Below, one piece after another: positions 34,601 to 44,038 of a DNA stretch of 64,000 bases (position 1 is the first letter of the stretch; each line of letters opens with the position of its first letter). The stretch is from positions 62,001-126,000 of the forward strand of contig NZ_QLYY01000010.1 in assembly GCF_003350295.1 (NCBI RefSeq). The letters run 5' to 3'. The position numbers and the translations under genes are program-made. The DNA is from Vibrio tetraodonis (lineage in GTDB: Bacteria > Pseudomonadota > Gammaproteobacteria > Enterobacterales > Vibrionaceae). Under the pieces are notes generated by a model. That model searched no databases, was not told the origin of the DNA, and saw only the letters and a list, made by a program, of their open reading frames with translations.

Positions 34601-36532
34601 CAGATCTCCGGCCCAAATTGCTGCAAACGCTTGCTGGAAACGATCTCTGGCTTCACGCAGATCGACATTTTTCTCGCTCTTATGAAGCATAGAAAAATCA
34701 AGAATCCAGTACACATGACCATCAGCCTTGCGGGCCTCATATGGCGATTCACCTATGACTCGTAAGCCAAGGTTTTCCAGCATCGGCATTACGTCAGATA
34801 GGTGGATTGGCTCATCACGGTGGTAAAGCTTCAACCTAACTGATTTTGAATCTGAAGCCAACTCTTGTGGACGATAGAACAGCATCCCTAGCCGATTTTC
34901 ATCACTCAAAGCTTCAATACGTTCGATGTCTGCGACTGCCGATCCCGGTAAGACATCTTCTTTATATGAGCGCGGGAATGCGTGCAAGTACTCTTTAGCT
35001 AAAGGAAGACCTTTACTCTCACCAAAGTTTGCCACAATAGCGTCAGAGAGACGATCGTCCCAAGTTGAAGATGCTTCCATTAGGTTTTGCTCAATCATTT
35101 TCACGTCGACATCCATGTTGTTGTTATCAACACGGACAATGTAATGCGTGCGAGCCAATGGGCTCTCGGAGAAATAGGTAGTGAATTCAACTTCATTATC
35201 ACAGCCAAAATATTTCTGGAGGATCTGCTGTGTTTGACGTCTAAGTTCAGTGTTGTAACGATCTTTAGTGACATAAACCATACAACTAAAGAAGCGACCA
35301 AATGGGTCCTTGCGTATGAAGAGTCGTAGCATGTCACGGTCTTGCATCTGCACGACGCCCATACCAACTTCTAACAAGTCATCTTCATGAGCCTGCAACA
35401 ATTCATCGCGTGGATAATTTTCTAGGATATTGTGTAGTGCTTTAAATGCGTAAGAGCCTTCGCGATACCCACTTGAAGCAAGAATGCGTTCTACTTTCTC
35501 TCTGATAAGAGGTATGCTTTCAACACTTTGATTATACACGGCTGATGTATACAGCCCTGTGAACCTATGTTCACCAATAACTTTTCCATTCTTATCGAAT
35601 TTCTTGATACCAATATAATCGGTATAGGCTGGACGGTGGATACGTGATGGAGTGTTGCCTTTTGTCATTATCAGCAAGAATGGCTTTTTGGCTTCCAGAC
35701 GCGCAGAGTCGGGGAAATCTGATAGCTTAACGCTACGAACACGTTCAGTGTTGGCGAATAGCCCTAATCCTTTGTCTGCTGTCGGCCTTAACTCTGTATC
35801 ACCATCTACATTGACTAAATCGTATTCTTTGTAGCCCATAAATGTAAAATTGTGATCACCTAACCAGCGAAGAAACTTCACTGTTTCTTCATATCGGTCA
35901 CGCTCTATCTTCACGAAATCTTTATTAGCCTCAACCTGATTGGTCACCTCTTCAAGCTTTTCAACCATGAGTAACCAGTCATGGACAACTAGTGAAGTAT
36001 CTGTAATGATTTTTTCCAATTCTTCGCGTAGCGAGGTCATGGTTTCTTTTGAGCTTAATCTATCGACTTCCATATGGAACAAGGACTGAAGCGTTCCTTT
36101 CCCTTGGTTAATCGCAGTAATATCACCTGCTTTACTTCGCTCAATCTGCGTTGGGCCATGAAGCATTAAATGAGAAGCCAAATCCAGTCGGCTCAATGCC
36201 ATTTTCACGGAATCTACTAAGAAAGGTGTGTCTGGCACAACAATTTCAACAATAGTGTGGGTGGATTGCCATCCTTGACGACTTACAGTTGGGTTAAACA
36301 CTCGTACAGAGACTTCGTCGGCTTTCTTTTCATTGATATGGTGCCAAAGGCTAATAATTGCACCATACAGATCAGATTCATTCCTTTCGACGAGGTCGTC
36401 ATGCGAAATATTGCTAAATAAATGCTGAGCAAGTTGAGTGACAAGGGGTTGATGAGCAAGCTCGAGTTTGTCTTGAATCAGTTTGTAGACCTTTTCAAGC
36501 AGAACCGGCATCAAAGTTTCACGCGCGGTCAT
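31691..36532 (-). CDS. gdhB: Large NAD-specific glutamate dehydrogenase (GDH-180 type)
   Basis: About 1613 residues, the very large bacterial NAD-GDH class that deaminates glutamate to 2-oxoglutarate, mainly catabolic. The N-terminal half has regulatory ACT-like segments. The catalytic core (about 720-1250) includes VHLRGGKVARGGLRWSDR, VPVGAKGGFVCKRQ, and GVGDMAGDVFGNGML of the Rossmann region. ATG at 36532 with GGAG 7 nt upstream; earlier in-frame codons lack a ribosome site. Monocistronic. Confidence 0.95.
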   Translation of the reverse strand: MTARETLMPVLLEKVYKLIQDKLELAHQPLVTQLAQHLFSNISHDDLVERNESDLYGAIISLWHHINEKKADEVSVRVFNPTVSRQGWQSTHTIVEIVVPDTPFLVDSVKMALSRLDLASHLMLHGPTQIERSKAGDITAINQGKGTLQSLFHMEVDRLSSKETMTSLREELEKIITDTSLVVHDWLLMVEKLEEVTNQVEANKDFVKIERDRYEETVKFLRWLGDHNFTFMGYKEYDLVNVDGDTELRPTADKGLGLFANTERVRSVKLSDFPDSARLEAKKPFLLIMTKGNTPSRIHRPAYTDYIGIKKFDKNGKVIGEHRFTGLYTSAVYNQSVESIPLIREKVERILASSGYREGSYAFKALHNILENYPRDELLQAHEDDLLEVGMGVVQMQDRDMLRLFIRKDPFGRFFSCMVYVTKDRYNTELRRQTQQILQKYFGCDNEVEFTTYFSESPLARTHYIVRVDNNNMDVDVKMIEQNLMEASSTWDDRLSDAIVANFGESKGLPLAKEYLHAFPRSYKEDVLPGSAVADIERIEALSDENRLGMLFYRPQELASDSKSVRLKLYHRDEPIHLSDVMPMLENLGLRVIGESPYEARKADGHVYWILDFSMLHKSEKNVDLREARDRFQQAFAAIWAGDLESDGFNRLVLGASLTGREISILRAYARYMRQVGFPFSQHYIEETLSHYPELARALVALFTKRFDPKYKGSQKGQTELINSMTEQLDHVESLDDDRIIRRYMEMITATLRTNYYQLDGNKQPKPWLSLKMKPSEIPEIPQPVPAFEIFVYAPDIEGVHLRGGKVARGGLRWSDRQEDFRTEILGLVKAQQVKNTVIVPVGAKGGFVCKRQHNLSGRDEIFAEGQRCYKRFIRALLDVSDNIIEGDVIPPKNVVRHDEDDPYLVVAADKGTATFSDLANSVSEEYDFWLGDAFASGGSNGYDHKAMGITAKGGWESVKRHFREMGIDCQSTDFTAIGVGDMAGDVFGNGMLLSKHIRLQAAFNHLHIFIDPNPDSAKTWKERDRLFKLPRSSWEDYNTKLISKGGGIFSRRAKSISLTPEIQKMIGTKKTSLAPNDLIKKLLKMEVDLLWNGGIGTYVKSVNETHTDVGDRANDVLRIDGRDLRAKVVGEGGNLGMTQLGRVEYALTGGRVNTDFVDNVGGVDCSDNEVNIKIFLNGLVANGDLTVKQRNKILESMEDEVGEIVLDDAYCQSESISVTEQRGTGLVKEQIRFIHDMEKAGHLDRALEYIPDDETLLEREKLGQALTRPELAVLVAYGKMVLKEDLVHDDIANDDYHAQQLVNYFPTELRRNYIKQMDNHPLRAEIIATALANQMVNEMGCNYVTRMQEETGAHIVDIANAYAACREIFGLDKVLTSLRALDNKASTDAQYDMMFYVRRTMRRLSRWVLRNRTGRQCVKALVELYQGDVDIINAKLDDILVPAEVEEHKQMAQSWIDQGIRPDIAIYVSRLSSLYSVFDISTVVRETGISVEQVAQLYFHLGDRLSLHWFLNQINAQAVDNNWQALARAAFREDLDWQQRQLTGQVLNCHCAPKDLDVMKALDDWISTNEVSLHRWENILNEFKVGSVHEFAKFSVALRELMLLNLNCAANE

Positions 36533-36720
36533 AATCACACTCCACAATTAGAATTTTATATATTTTTGAGGGCTGTTGTAAGCATAGTGCTTAACACGGG
36601 TAATGCCGCTTTATTGTAAAAGCTTTATTGATAAATGGTTAATTCTTTTAAGAGTGGTAGGAGGTGAAATGTTTGATAATGTGACTAAGGTTCTATTTAA
36701 AGTCTTATAGAATCAATTGT

Positions 36721-36939
36721 TCACAGCATTTCCAACTTTATAAACTTATTGTTTTGGTCAGTTGTCAGGCGAAAGCGCCCATTAAGACCTAATTGACTAA
36801 GAAATGGACGAAATTTAGTGGCGGGCAGTTGCAATCGTATCCCATTGTCTGTAGTTACAAGAACATTGCTTGCGATCCCATTGTAGTGTGCCAAGAAGGA
36901 TTGATACGAAATGTTTAGCGAGAAATAGTACTGATTCAT
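36721..36939 (-). CDS. DUF2835 family protein
   Basis: 72 residues: MNQYYFSLNISYQSFLAHYNG ... LQLPATKFRPFL ... GRFRLTTDQNNKF, matching DUF2835, a small cytoplasmic family near pepN in gammaproteobacteria. Function unknown. Confidence 0.88.
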   Translation of the reverse strand: MNQYYFSLNISYQSFLAHYNGIASNVLVTTDNGIRLQLPATKFRPFLSQLGLNGRFRLTTDQNNKFIKLEML

Positions 36940-37029
36940 TCTTCTTTACAAACTGAGTGAGCATTCAGATTTTTGGTAATGGGCTTTGGTAGTAGCAGCG
37001 TGATTACTGCTACCACCTTATTTTACAGA

Positions 37030-39636
37030 CTAAGAGTCCAGTGCCTTATTGACTTTCTCGAACAAATCCCTGGCGAGATTATCAAGAGATTTTAGTCGTT
37101 CAAGCTCCCGCCTCATGAGTGCTTGTCTCGTATCATCATATTTTCTAAACTTAAGCAGGGGATCAATTAATCGAGAAGCGACTTGAGGGTTACTCGTGTT
37201 CAACTCTTTAATTATCTCTCCAGCAAATTGGTACCCTTCGCCAGTTATTGAATGAAACTGAACAGGATTCATATTTAAAAACGAACCGATCAGACTTCTC
37301 GTACGATTAGGGTTTTTAAGACTAAATGCGGTGTGGTCCATCGTCGATTTAATGACTTCCAATGCATTCTCAGCAGGGTTGGATCCTTGCAAAGCGAACC
37401 ATTTATCCATAACCAACCCATCATGCTGCCACTTCTCACTGTAGTCAGTCATCAGCTTTTCACGACCATGTAATTGAGCATTATTCGCTGCGCTCATTGC
37501 TGCAATGGTATCTGTCATATTGTTCGCAGATAAGTATTGCTTCTCCACTAGACTGTTTCCGTGCTCAGTATGAGCTAGATAAGAAAGTGCTATGTTACGT
37601 AACGATCGCTTGCCTATTGCATCATGTGAAATCGTATAGTCAACATCTTTTAGGCTGTGATAAATTGCACTTAATTCATCTTCAAGCGTATTAGCTAGCT
37701 TCACCTTAATCGCTTTTAATACTTTAGCAATTGCGTCAACGTCAATTTGGCCATACCAACCTGATACTTCATTGTGGCTTGGAAGAGCCATAATTTCGGC
37801 GATTAGGGCTGATTCCAAGGTATCAGAAAGCAACACACCTCGGAAAGCATCGATCAAAGACATGGGTAATTCAACCTCTGTTCCTGTTTGAACAGCGTTT
37901 ACATTACTGCGAATATATTTCGCGAGTAACATTTGGCCTGCATCCCATCGTGAAAAGTCATTGCTGGCATGCACCATTAAAAAAGTCAGCTCTTCATCGC
38001 TGTAGTCATATTCCAAGATAACAGGAGCTGAAAATTCGCGTAGTAATGATGGTACAGGCTTCTCTGATACACCCTCAAAAACGAAAGTCTCTTTGTCTTT
38101 AGTAACATTAAGGATATTACTAACACTCTTCTCGTTACGCCGTAACTCAATGGATTGACCATTAGAAGCGTAAAGTTCTATATCCAATGGAATGTGCAAA
38201 GGTTGCTTATTTTCCTGATCATGGGTAGCAGAAGTATGCTGCGATACTGTTAAGGAGTATGTCTGCTCTGTTGAGTCATAGTCACTCTTAATTGATACTA
38301 TTGGTGTGCCGGATTGACTATACCATAAGCGAAACTGCCCTAGATCTACACCTGATGCATCTTCCATAGCTGCTACAAAATCTTCGCATGTTGCGGCTGT
38401 CCCATCATGACGTTCAAAATACAGTTTCATTCCTTTTTGGAAAGCCTTTTCACCAAGTAAAGTATGCATCATTCTTATCACCTCACTGCCTTTCTCATAA
38501 ACGGTAAGGGTGTAGAAGTTATTCATTTCAATAACTTTCTCTGGACGAATGGGATGCGACATTGGGCTTGCATCTTCTGCAAATTGAGGGCCTCGAATAA
38601 TACGAACATTATTGACTCGATTAACAGCCCGAGAGCCTAAGTCTGATGAAAACTCTTGATCTCTGAATACGGTAAGTCCTTCTTTCAGGCTTAACTGAAA
38701 CCAATCTCTACATGTAACGCGATTTCCCGTCCAGTTATGAAAATATTCATGGCCAATAACAGCCTCAATGCCAAGGTAATCTGTATCAGTCGCTGTTTGC
38801 TCATTTGCGAGAACAAACTTTGAATTAAACACATTCAATCCTTTGTTTTCCATGGCCCCCATATTAAAAAAGTCCACAGCAACAATCATATAAATATCAA
38901 GGTCATATTCCAACCCAAACCTTTCCTCATCCCATTTCATCGAATTAATCAGGGATGTCATTGCATGAGGTGCTCTATCAAGATTTCCCTTGTCTACAAA
39001 GATTTCAAGATCAACCTTGCGACCTGATTTAGTAATGAATGTATCGCGAAGGACATCAAAATCACCTGCTACTAGTGCAAACAAGTAAGCTGGTTTGGGA
39101 TGTGGGTCTTGCCACTGAACCCAATGACGCCCATTATCTAATTCACCTTCGGCAATTCGATTACCGTTGCTAAGTAAATAGGGATAAGTTGCTTTGTCAG
39201 CAATGACTTTCGTTGAGTATGTTGCAAGAACATCAGGACGGTCCAAATAATAGGTAATTCGCCGAAAGCCTTCTGCCTCACATTGAGTACAAAAAGCCCC
39301 GCCAGACTTGTACAAACCTTCTAAAGCTGAATTGTTTTCAGGATTAATTTCAGTAACTATCTTTAGTTCAAATTCTTCAGGAAGCCCTGAAAGAGCGATC
39401 CCACCTTCTAGTCGTTCGAATATGGTCCACTTCTCATTGTTTACATCAAGGCTGACTAATTTGAGTTGTTCACCATCGAGGTAAAGAACGTTGTCTTGTT
39501 TTAATTGCTTTACCTTAGACGTTGCCGTCACTACAGTATTATGATCATAAAGGTCAAAAACTAAATCGATGCTAGTGATTGTGTGTGATGGCGAAGTGTA
39601 ATCTTTACGGTATTTGGCTTGAGGTGTATGAGCCAT
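37030..39636 (-). CDS. pepN: Aminopeptidase N (PepN)
   Basis: 868-residue M1 zinc aminopeptidase of the cytoplasm, the main broad-specificity exopeptidase. It has the substrate-binding GAMEN motif (MGAMENKGLN) and zinc motif HEYFH with the downstream Glu in LKEGLTVFRDQEF. The C-terminal helical domain is complete. AAGG precedes ATG at 39636. An imperfect hairpin (36988-37017) lies just after the stop. Confidence 0.97.
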   Translation of the reverse strand: MAHTPQAKYRKDYTSPSHTITSIDLVFDLYDHNTVVTATSKVKQLKQDNVLYLDGEQLKLVSLDVNNEKWTIFERLEGGIALSGLPEEFELKIVTEINPENNSALEGLYKSGGAFCTQCEAEGFRRITYYLDRPDVLATYSTKVIADKATYPYLLSNGNRIAEGELDNGRHWVQWQDPHPKPAYLFALVAGDFDVLRDTFITKSGRKVDLEIFVDKGNLDRAPHAMTSLINSMKWDEERFGLEYDLDIYMIVAVDFFNMGAMENKGLNVFNSKFVLANEQTATDTDYLGIEAVIGHEYFHNWTGNRVTCRDWFQLSLKEGLTVFRDQEFSSDLGSRAVNRVNNVRIIRGPQFAEDASPMSHPIRPEKVIEMNNFYTLTVYEKGSEVIRMMHTLLGEKAFQKGMKLYFERHDGTAATCEDFVAAMEDASGVDLGQFRLWYSQSGTPIVSIKSDYDSTEQTYSLTVSQHTSATHDQENKQPLHIPLDIELYASNGQSIELRRNEKSVSNILNVTKDKETFVFEGVSEKPVPSLLREFSAPVILEYDYSDEELTFLMVHASNDFSRWDAGQMLLAKYIRSNVNAVQTGTEVELPMSLIDAFRGVLLSDTLESALIAEIMALPSHNEVSGWYGQIDVDAIAKVLKAIKVKLANTLEDELSAIYHSLKDVDYTISHDAIGKRSLRNIALSYLAHTEHGNSLVEKQYLSANNMTDTIAAMSAANNAQLHGREKLMTDYSEKWQHDGLVMDKWFALQGSNPAENALEVIKSTMDHTAFSLKNPNRTRSLIGSFLNMNPVQFHSITGEGYQFAGEIIKELNTSNPQVASRLIDPLLKFRKYDDTRQALMRRELERLKSLDNLARDLFEKVNKALDS

Positions 39637-39863
39637 GTCGAAATCCTTCTAACTAAAACGCAATAGTGTGAATAGCCTGCCGGCAAGCGATAAGCAAGTT
39701 TGGCGCTCTTTAATGAAAAACAAACTCCGGAACGTCTTCGCTTGGACCAATTATGTTAGCGAAAGAGCGTAAGTGAACTTAAAATCGGCTATCTAAGTAT
39801 ATCTGTGTTGAGCACTATAGATTTATACTCTTTCATGGACTGTTAGCTTAACCCTATACCGAT

Positions 39864-39896
39864 AAAAAAACGAGGTATTATACGTTAATACCTCGT
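39864..39896 (-). terminator. Terminator of exported hypothetical gene 39923-40585
   Basis: ACGAGGTATTA / TACGT / TAATACCTCGT, 11-bp perfect stem, with a T-run on the minus-strand 3' side. Confidence 0.88.
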
Positions 39897-39922
39897 TTAC
39901 GATACAACAATATGAGAGTAGC

Positions 39923-40585
39923 TTATCGCACCCGATTAAGTACGGCGTAAAGCGCACCTTCCTCCATCTCCAAAGTAAGTATGTCGCTGTTTAAACTATA
40001 TCGGGTTTCATGCTCACCATTTTCATAAAGTAAAACTAGGTGCTCGCCTTCTGTATAATAAACACCTTTATGTATCGCTTCATCACCTTCGCTGTTACTC
40101 ACTCTGAACATAAACACAAAATCCGGTTGCAAAATCAAGTCCATTTGCTGAACTTCACTGGCGACAAACTCATGCCCGCCTAATTTTGCACTGGACCACA
40201 TACCCGCCAAAGCATTGGATAATGCTTTTGTAAATACAACCCCGTTCAGGTTGAGCATATTATGGTTGCTGGAATAGTTGTAAATTTGGGGCTCTGAAGT
40301 ATTTAACCCCAGAATAAGTGTATCTTCATTCGCCGTGTACAACCCTTCCCAATGATCAACTGAATAATCACGTTTTTGGATGTCAATTTTAAAGCTGTAG
40401 TTAGAATCTAGACTCAATTTAATGGCTAAAAAGTTTTCTTCTGACTGCTCAGGATTAGGATTAACCAGATACCAATCGCCAAGTAAAAAAGGTTGGTCAA
40501 ACTGTGTTAAGTCACTGTTATCGCGTACTTCATTAGCAAGACAAGATAGACTTATACATGTAAGTAAAACGCCAATCCATCTCAT
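39923..40585 (-). CDS. Exported hypothetical protein, 220 residues
   Basis: Signal peptide MRWIGVLLTCISLSCLA, then a beta-rich acidic mature domain: PFLLGDWYLVNPNPEQSEENF, DHWEGLYTANEDTLILGL, LAGMWSSAKLGG and KGVYYTEGEHLVLLYENGEHETRYS. Two similar halves, each with a GxW/GxY turn, suggest a duplicated lipocalin-like or small beta-barrel unit. A Cys in the signal region (SLSCLA) leaves a lipoprotein possible but not typical. ATG at 40585 with GAGG 6 nt upstream. Not recognised. Confidence 0.7.
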   Translation of the reverse strand: MRWIGVLLTCISLSCLANEVRDNSDLTQFDQPFLLGDWYLVNPNPEQSEENFLAIKLSLDSNYSFKIDIQKRDYSVDHWEGLYTANEDTLILGLNTSEPQIYNYSSNHNMLNLNGVVFTKALSNALAGMWSSAKLGGHEFVASEVQQMDLILQPDFVFMFRVSNSEGDEAIHKGVYYTEGEHLVLLYENGEHETRYSLNSDILTLEMEEGALYAVLNRVR

Positions 40586-40665
40586 AGTGCACCTCGCTCT
40601 TTTCTTTAAGCTTAGGCTGAGAAGCACAAATATGCGAAAATCAAGATCTAGCTCACGCTAACGAT

Positions 40666-40693
40666 GAAAAAAACGAGCTTATAAAAGCTCGTT
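40666..40693 (-). terminator. Terminator of the proQ-prc operon
   Basis: AACGAGCTT / ATAA / AAGCTCGTT with seven T following on the minus strand. Confidence 0.9.
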
Positions 40694-40713
40694 TTCGTTA
40701 AAAAACCAAAAGG

Positions 40714-42726
40714 TTAAATCGATTTTTTAGAGGACTCTCTAAGAAGGTCGACCATTATAGCGACTGACTCATCAAGATAAACGTCTGGAGCTTCATAATC
40801 TTTAGGAACATCGTCAAGAGACTTAAACGCCTTCTCTCCCAATGTTTTTTGTCTTTGATTAATTCGCACTAAACGATCATCATCAGCCTTGTCGCTTTCC
40901 TGCTTACGCACTTTTTCGCTTAGGGACATTGTATTATCATCCTTTTCAGCTTTATATCGTGCGATATCTTCAGCTATAAATTTAAACTCAGGTTCATTGG
41001 CAACGCGCGTTTGATGCAGTGCACTAAGCTTCTTGATGAGTTTTTTGTTGCGCTGTAGCTCTTTGTAGTTAGCTTTGTCTATGCTGTCCCAAGGCAATGC
41101 ATTATCCTCAACACTCTCGCCAGTTTCGCTATGCTCGATTGGTGTAGGATAAGCAATGTCAGGAACAACGCCTTTATTCTGAGTGCTCCCACCATTAATG
41201 CGGTAGAATTTCTGGATTGTATATTGAACGTAACCCACCTCTTGATCTTTATCAAACAAATCATAGATATGACTGAGAGAGCGATGCTGTTGCACTGTCC
41301 CCTTACCGAATGAGTTCTCACCAAGAACGATCGCTCTTCCATAATCTTGCATTGCAGCTGCAAAAATTTCAGAGGCCGATGCACTGTAGCGATTAATGAG
41401 AACTGTCATTGGGCCATCATAGCTAATCTTGCCGTCAGTATCACTATTGACATTGACTCTGCCATAACTGTCCCGAACTTGAACAACAGGACCACTGGTA
41501 ATAAACAGACCTGATAAAGATGTCGCTTCAGTGAGCGCTCCACCGCCATTATAACGCAAATCTACAATGACACCATCAATACCTTTTCTTTTCATCTCAG
41601 TGATCAGCTTATCAGTATCTTTAGCTAGGCCAACGTAGAAGCTGGGTACTTCCAATACACCAATTTTTTTGCCATTTTTTTCGATAATTTCCGACTTAAC
41701 TGCTCTATCTTCGAGCCTGATTTTATCGCGAACTATGGTTACAACTTGAGCTTTGGCATCTTTTCCTTCAGGCAAGATTTGCAGATTAACTTTAGTACCC
41801 TTTGGTCCTTTGATAAGTTGTACCACATCATCTAAACGCCAGCCGATTACATCAACAATGTCCTTACCATCCTGCCCAACGCCAATTATACGATCACCTT
41901 CATCAAGCTGCTTACTTTTCGATGCGGGTCCGCCTGCGACTAAAGAACGGATAACCGTATAATCATCCGTCATTTGCAACACAGCACCAATGCCTTCCAA
42001 AGATAAATTCATTTCAGTCTTGAACTGTTCTGCGTTTCTCGGGGAAAGATAACTTGTATGAGGATCGACTTCTCTAGCAAATGCATTCATATATAATTGA
42101 AATACATCCTCATTGCGGGTCTGGCTGAGACGCCTTAAAGCATTGTTATAACGCTTGCCTAGAACATCTTTTATTTCATTCCAATCTTTGCCAGTAAGCT
42201 TTAGGTTTAGAGCATCATACTTAACACGTTTTCTCCAAAGTTCATCTAACTCTTTGGTGTCTTTCGGCCAGGCTGCTTTGCTTCGATCCAGTTCAATACT
42301 TTCATCAACATCAAACTTCATCTCTTTGTCAAGCAAAGACAGCGCATAAGAAAAACGCTCATAGCGACGTTGCAAAGACATATTATATACATCAAACGCG
42401 ACCTGATTATCTCCAGATTTGAGTTGCTCATCCAAGTTAGTAGCTAACTTGGTAAACGACTGAATATCGGCTTGAGTGAAAATATTGCGATTGAAATCTA
42501 AGGACTCTAAATACCTTTGGAATATGGCTTCAGAAAATTCATCATTCAAAACGAAATGTTTGTAATGGGAGCGAGTAAGCCGAGAGGCAACTCGTTTACT
42601 TTCAGTAGAGTGCTGCACTTCTGGCGCTAACACTGGAAGGTCGTTTTTGGCTTCAAGAGCGTATGCTGAGGAAGCTGCCAACCATAGACTAGCAGCAGTC
42701 AGCGACAATTTTGAACGGCATTTCAT
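40714..42726 (-). CDS. prc: Tail-specific periplasmic protease Prc (Tsp)
   Basis: 670-residue S41 protease that degrades periplasmic proteins with nonpolar C-termini and trims the hydrolase MepS (with NlpI) and PBP3. Signal peptide MKCRSKLSLTAASLWLAASSAYA; PDZ domain at about 240-320 (LEGIGAVLQMTDDYTVIRSL); protease core with catalytic Ser in NRYSASASEIFAAA and Lys in ENSFGKGTVQQ. It starts 24 bp after proQ. Confidence 0.97.
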   Translation of the reverse strand: MKCRSKLSLTAASLWLAASSAYALEAKNDLPVLAPEVQHSTESKRVASRLTRSHYKHFVLNDEFSEAIFQRYLESLDFNRNIFTQADIQSFTKLATNLDEQLKSGDNQVAFDVYNMSLQRRYERFSYALSLLDKEMKFDVDESIELDRSKAAWPKDTKELDELWRKRVKYDALNLKLTGKDWNEIKDVLGKRYNNALRRLSQTRNEDVFQLYMNAFAREVDPHTSYLSPRNAEQFKTEMNLSLEGIGAVLQMTDDYTVIRSLVAGGPASKSKQLDEGDRIIGVGQDGKDIVDVIGWRLDDVVQLIKGPKGTKVNLQILPEGKDAKAQVVTIVRDKIRLEDRAVKSEIIEKNGKKIGVLEVPSFYVGLAKDTDKLITEMKRKGIDGVIVDLRYNGGGALTEATSLSGLFITSGPVVQVRDSYGRVNVNSDTDGKISYDGPMTVLINRYSASASEIFAAAMQDYGRAIVLGENSFGKGTVQQHRSLSHIYDLFDKDQEVGYVQYTIQKFYRINGGSTQNKGVVPDIAYPTPIEHSETGESVEDNALPWDSIDKANYKELQRNKKLIKKLSALHQTRVANEPEFKFIAEDIARYKAEKDDNTMSLSEKVRKQESDKADDDRLVRINQRQKTLGEKAFKSLDDVPKDYEAPDVYLDESVAIMVDLLRESSKKSI

Positions 42727-42750
42727 GCGTAGGAGTATCTCCTTTCTCCT

Positions 42751-43380
42751 TTATGCGCGTAGGTGCTCTGCTTTTACAACCATTTGCAGGCCGTTAGGCA
42801 GTTGAACACGCACATCTTCCTTGTTGATTTCAACTATAGTCGCAGCCATATTACCTTTGCCCATATTGACGTTAACTTGATTACCTATAGTAATCTCTTC
42901 TACTGTCAGAGCCCTTGTTTCTTGAGGTTTGCTGGCCTTATTTACATTATTTTTTGGTGCACGACGGTTCTGTGTTTTCTTATTAGCCGGTTTTGCTTTG
43001 GCTTTACCTTCTTCTCTCGCTTTCTGAGCCTGCTCTTTACGACGAGCCTGAACCTTGGCTTTGCTCTCAGCTAACGCTGTTTTGGCATGTTCAACATGTT
43101 CTTCATCTAACTCCCCAGCAGGATTCCCATCTAGGTCAACACGAACAGCACCGGGCTTAACACCATGAAGATAACGCCATGAAGATGTATACTGTCTCAA
43201 TGCTGCACGAATCTGTGTTTTACTCACTTTGGGATCGTCGGTAAGACGTTCCGCAAGATCTTGAAAAATACCAATTTTGAGCGGTTTTGCTTCACCTTCT
43301 AAAGTAAAGCACTTAGGGAAACATTCAGCAATATACGCAATCACTTCTTTGCTATTTTTTAACTTTTCAGTGTTTTCCAT
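42751..43380 (-). CDS. proQ: RNA chaperone ProQ
   Basis: 209-residue FinO-domain RNA-binding protein. N-terminal ProQ/FinO domain (about 1-120: [44 protein letters not shown]), a Lys/Ala/Arg-rich linker (about 120-155) and a C-terminal Tudor-like domain ([23 protein letters not shown]). It binds many sRNAs and mRNA 3' ends. Operon with prc. Confidence 0.96.
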   Translation of the reverse strand: MENTEKLKNSKEVIAYIAECFPKCFTLEGEAKPLKIGIFQDLAERLTDDPKVSKTQIRAALRQYTSSWRYLHGVKPGAVRVDLDGNPAGELDEEHVEHAKTALAESKAKVQARRKEQAQKAREEGKAKAKPANKKTQNRRAPKNNVNKASKPQETRALTVEEITIGNQVNVNMGKGNMAATIVEINKEDVRVQLPNGLQMVVKAEHLRA

Positions 43381-43479
43381 GAGGGTTCCTGGTTAATGCG
43401 GTGTCTTCCGCGAGCATTCAGATAAATATTTCAGGTATTATAGTGACCTAAAAACGAAAAACCACCGTCAATAATGAAT

Positions 43480-43953
43480 TTATGCACTGATAGCGTGTGA
43501 ATTAAACAGCTTTTCTACTTCACTCATCAAAAATGTTAAACCTTGTTCATCAATTTTACCAAAACGGCCTAGAACAGGGCTGTCTATGTCTAGGACGCCC
43601 GCTATACATCCATCTATATAAAACGGTATAACAATTTCTGAGTTACTTGCTGCATCACAAGCTATATGACCCTCAAACTGATGAACATCACTTACCCTTT
43701 GTATTGAATTCTTCTCTACTGCGACTCCACAGACGCCCTTTCCAATTGGAATTCTCACACACGCAGGTTTACCTTGAAATGGGCCTAACACTAAGTCCTC
43801 ATTTCTCACCAGATAAAATCCTACCCAATTTATGTCCTCTAGCTCCATGTTTAACAATGCGCTCAGGTTTGATAGATTAGCAATCAAGTCCTTTTCAGAT
43901 TCAATAAGCGCAATAGCTTGCTTGGTCACCCTTTCATATTGTTCTATTTTCAT
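43480..43953 (-). CDS. msrC: Free methionine-(R)-sulfoxide reductase MsrC
   Basis: 157-residue GAF-fold reductase of free Met-R-sulfoxide. The three cysteines C65, C75 and C99 have the same 10- and 24-residue spacing as the catalytic and resolving cysteines of E. coli fRMsr. ATG at 43953 with GGAG upstream; a longer frame to 44058 is not used. It is divergent from the ABC exporter gene. Confidence 0.93.
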   Translation of the reverse strand: MKIEQYERVTKQAIALIESEKDLIANLSNLSALLNMELEDINWVGFYLVRNEDLVLGPFQGKPACVRIPIGKGVCGVAVEKNSIQRVSDVHQFEGHIACDAASNSEIVIPFYIDGCIAGVLDIDSPVLGRFGKIDEQGLTFLMSEVEKLFNSHAISA

Positions 43954-44038
43954 AGTAGTCTCCAATTTTAAAAAGACTTGGCTTAAGAACCAAAGTACAA
44001 TTAATCTAACATCATCAACGAGAAGCAATATCGCTATC

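Noticed and set aside
31698..36532. Many plus- and minus-strand frames of 60-100 residues inside the large glutamate dehydrogenase gene
   Set aside because: All are antisense or off-frame shadows of a long conserved gene, without ribosome sites or protein-like sequence.
43832..44038. N-terminal extension of the ABC exporter overlapping msrC
   Set aside because: The added residues are low-complexity antisense of msrC; homologous exporters begin near the ATG at 44039.
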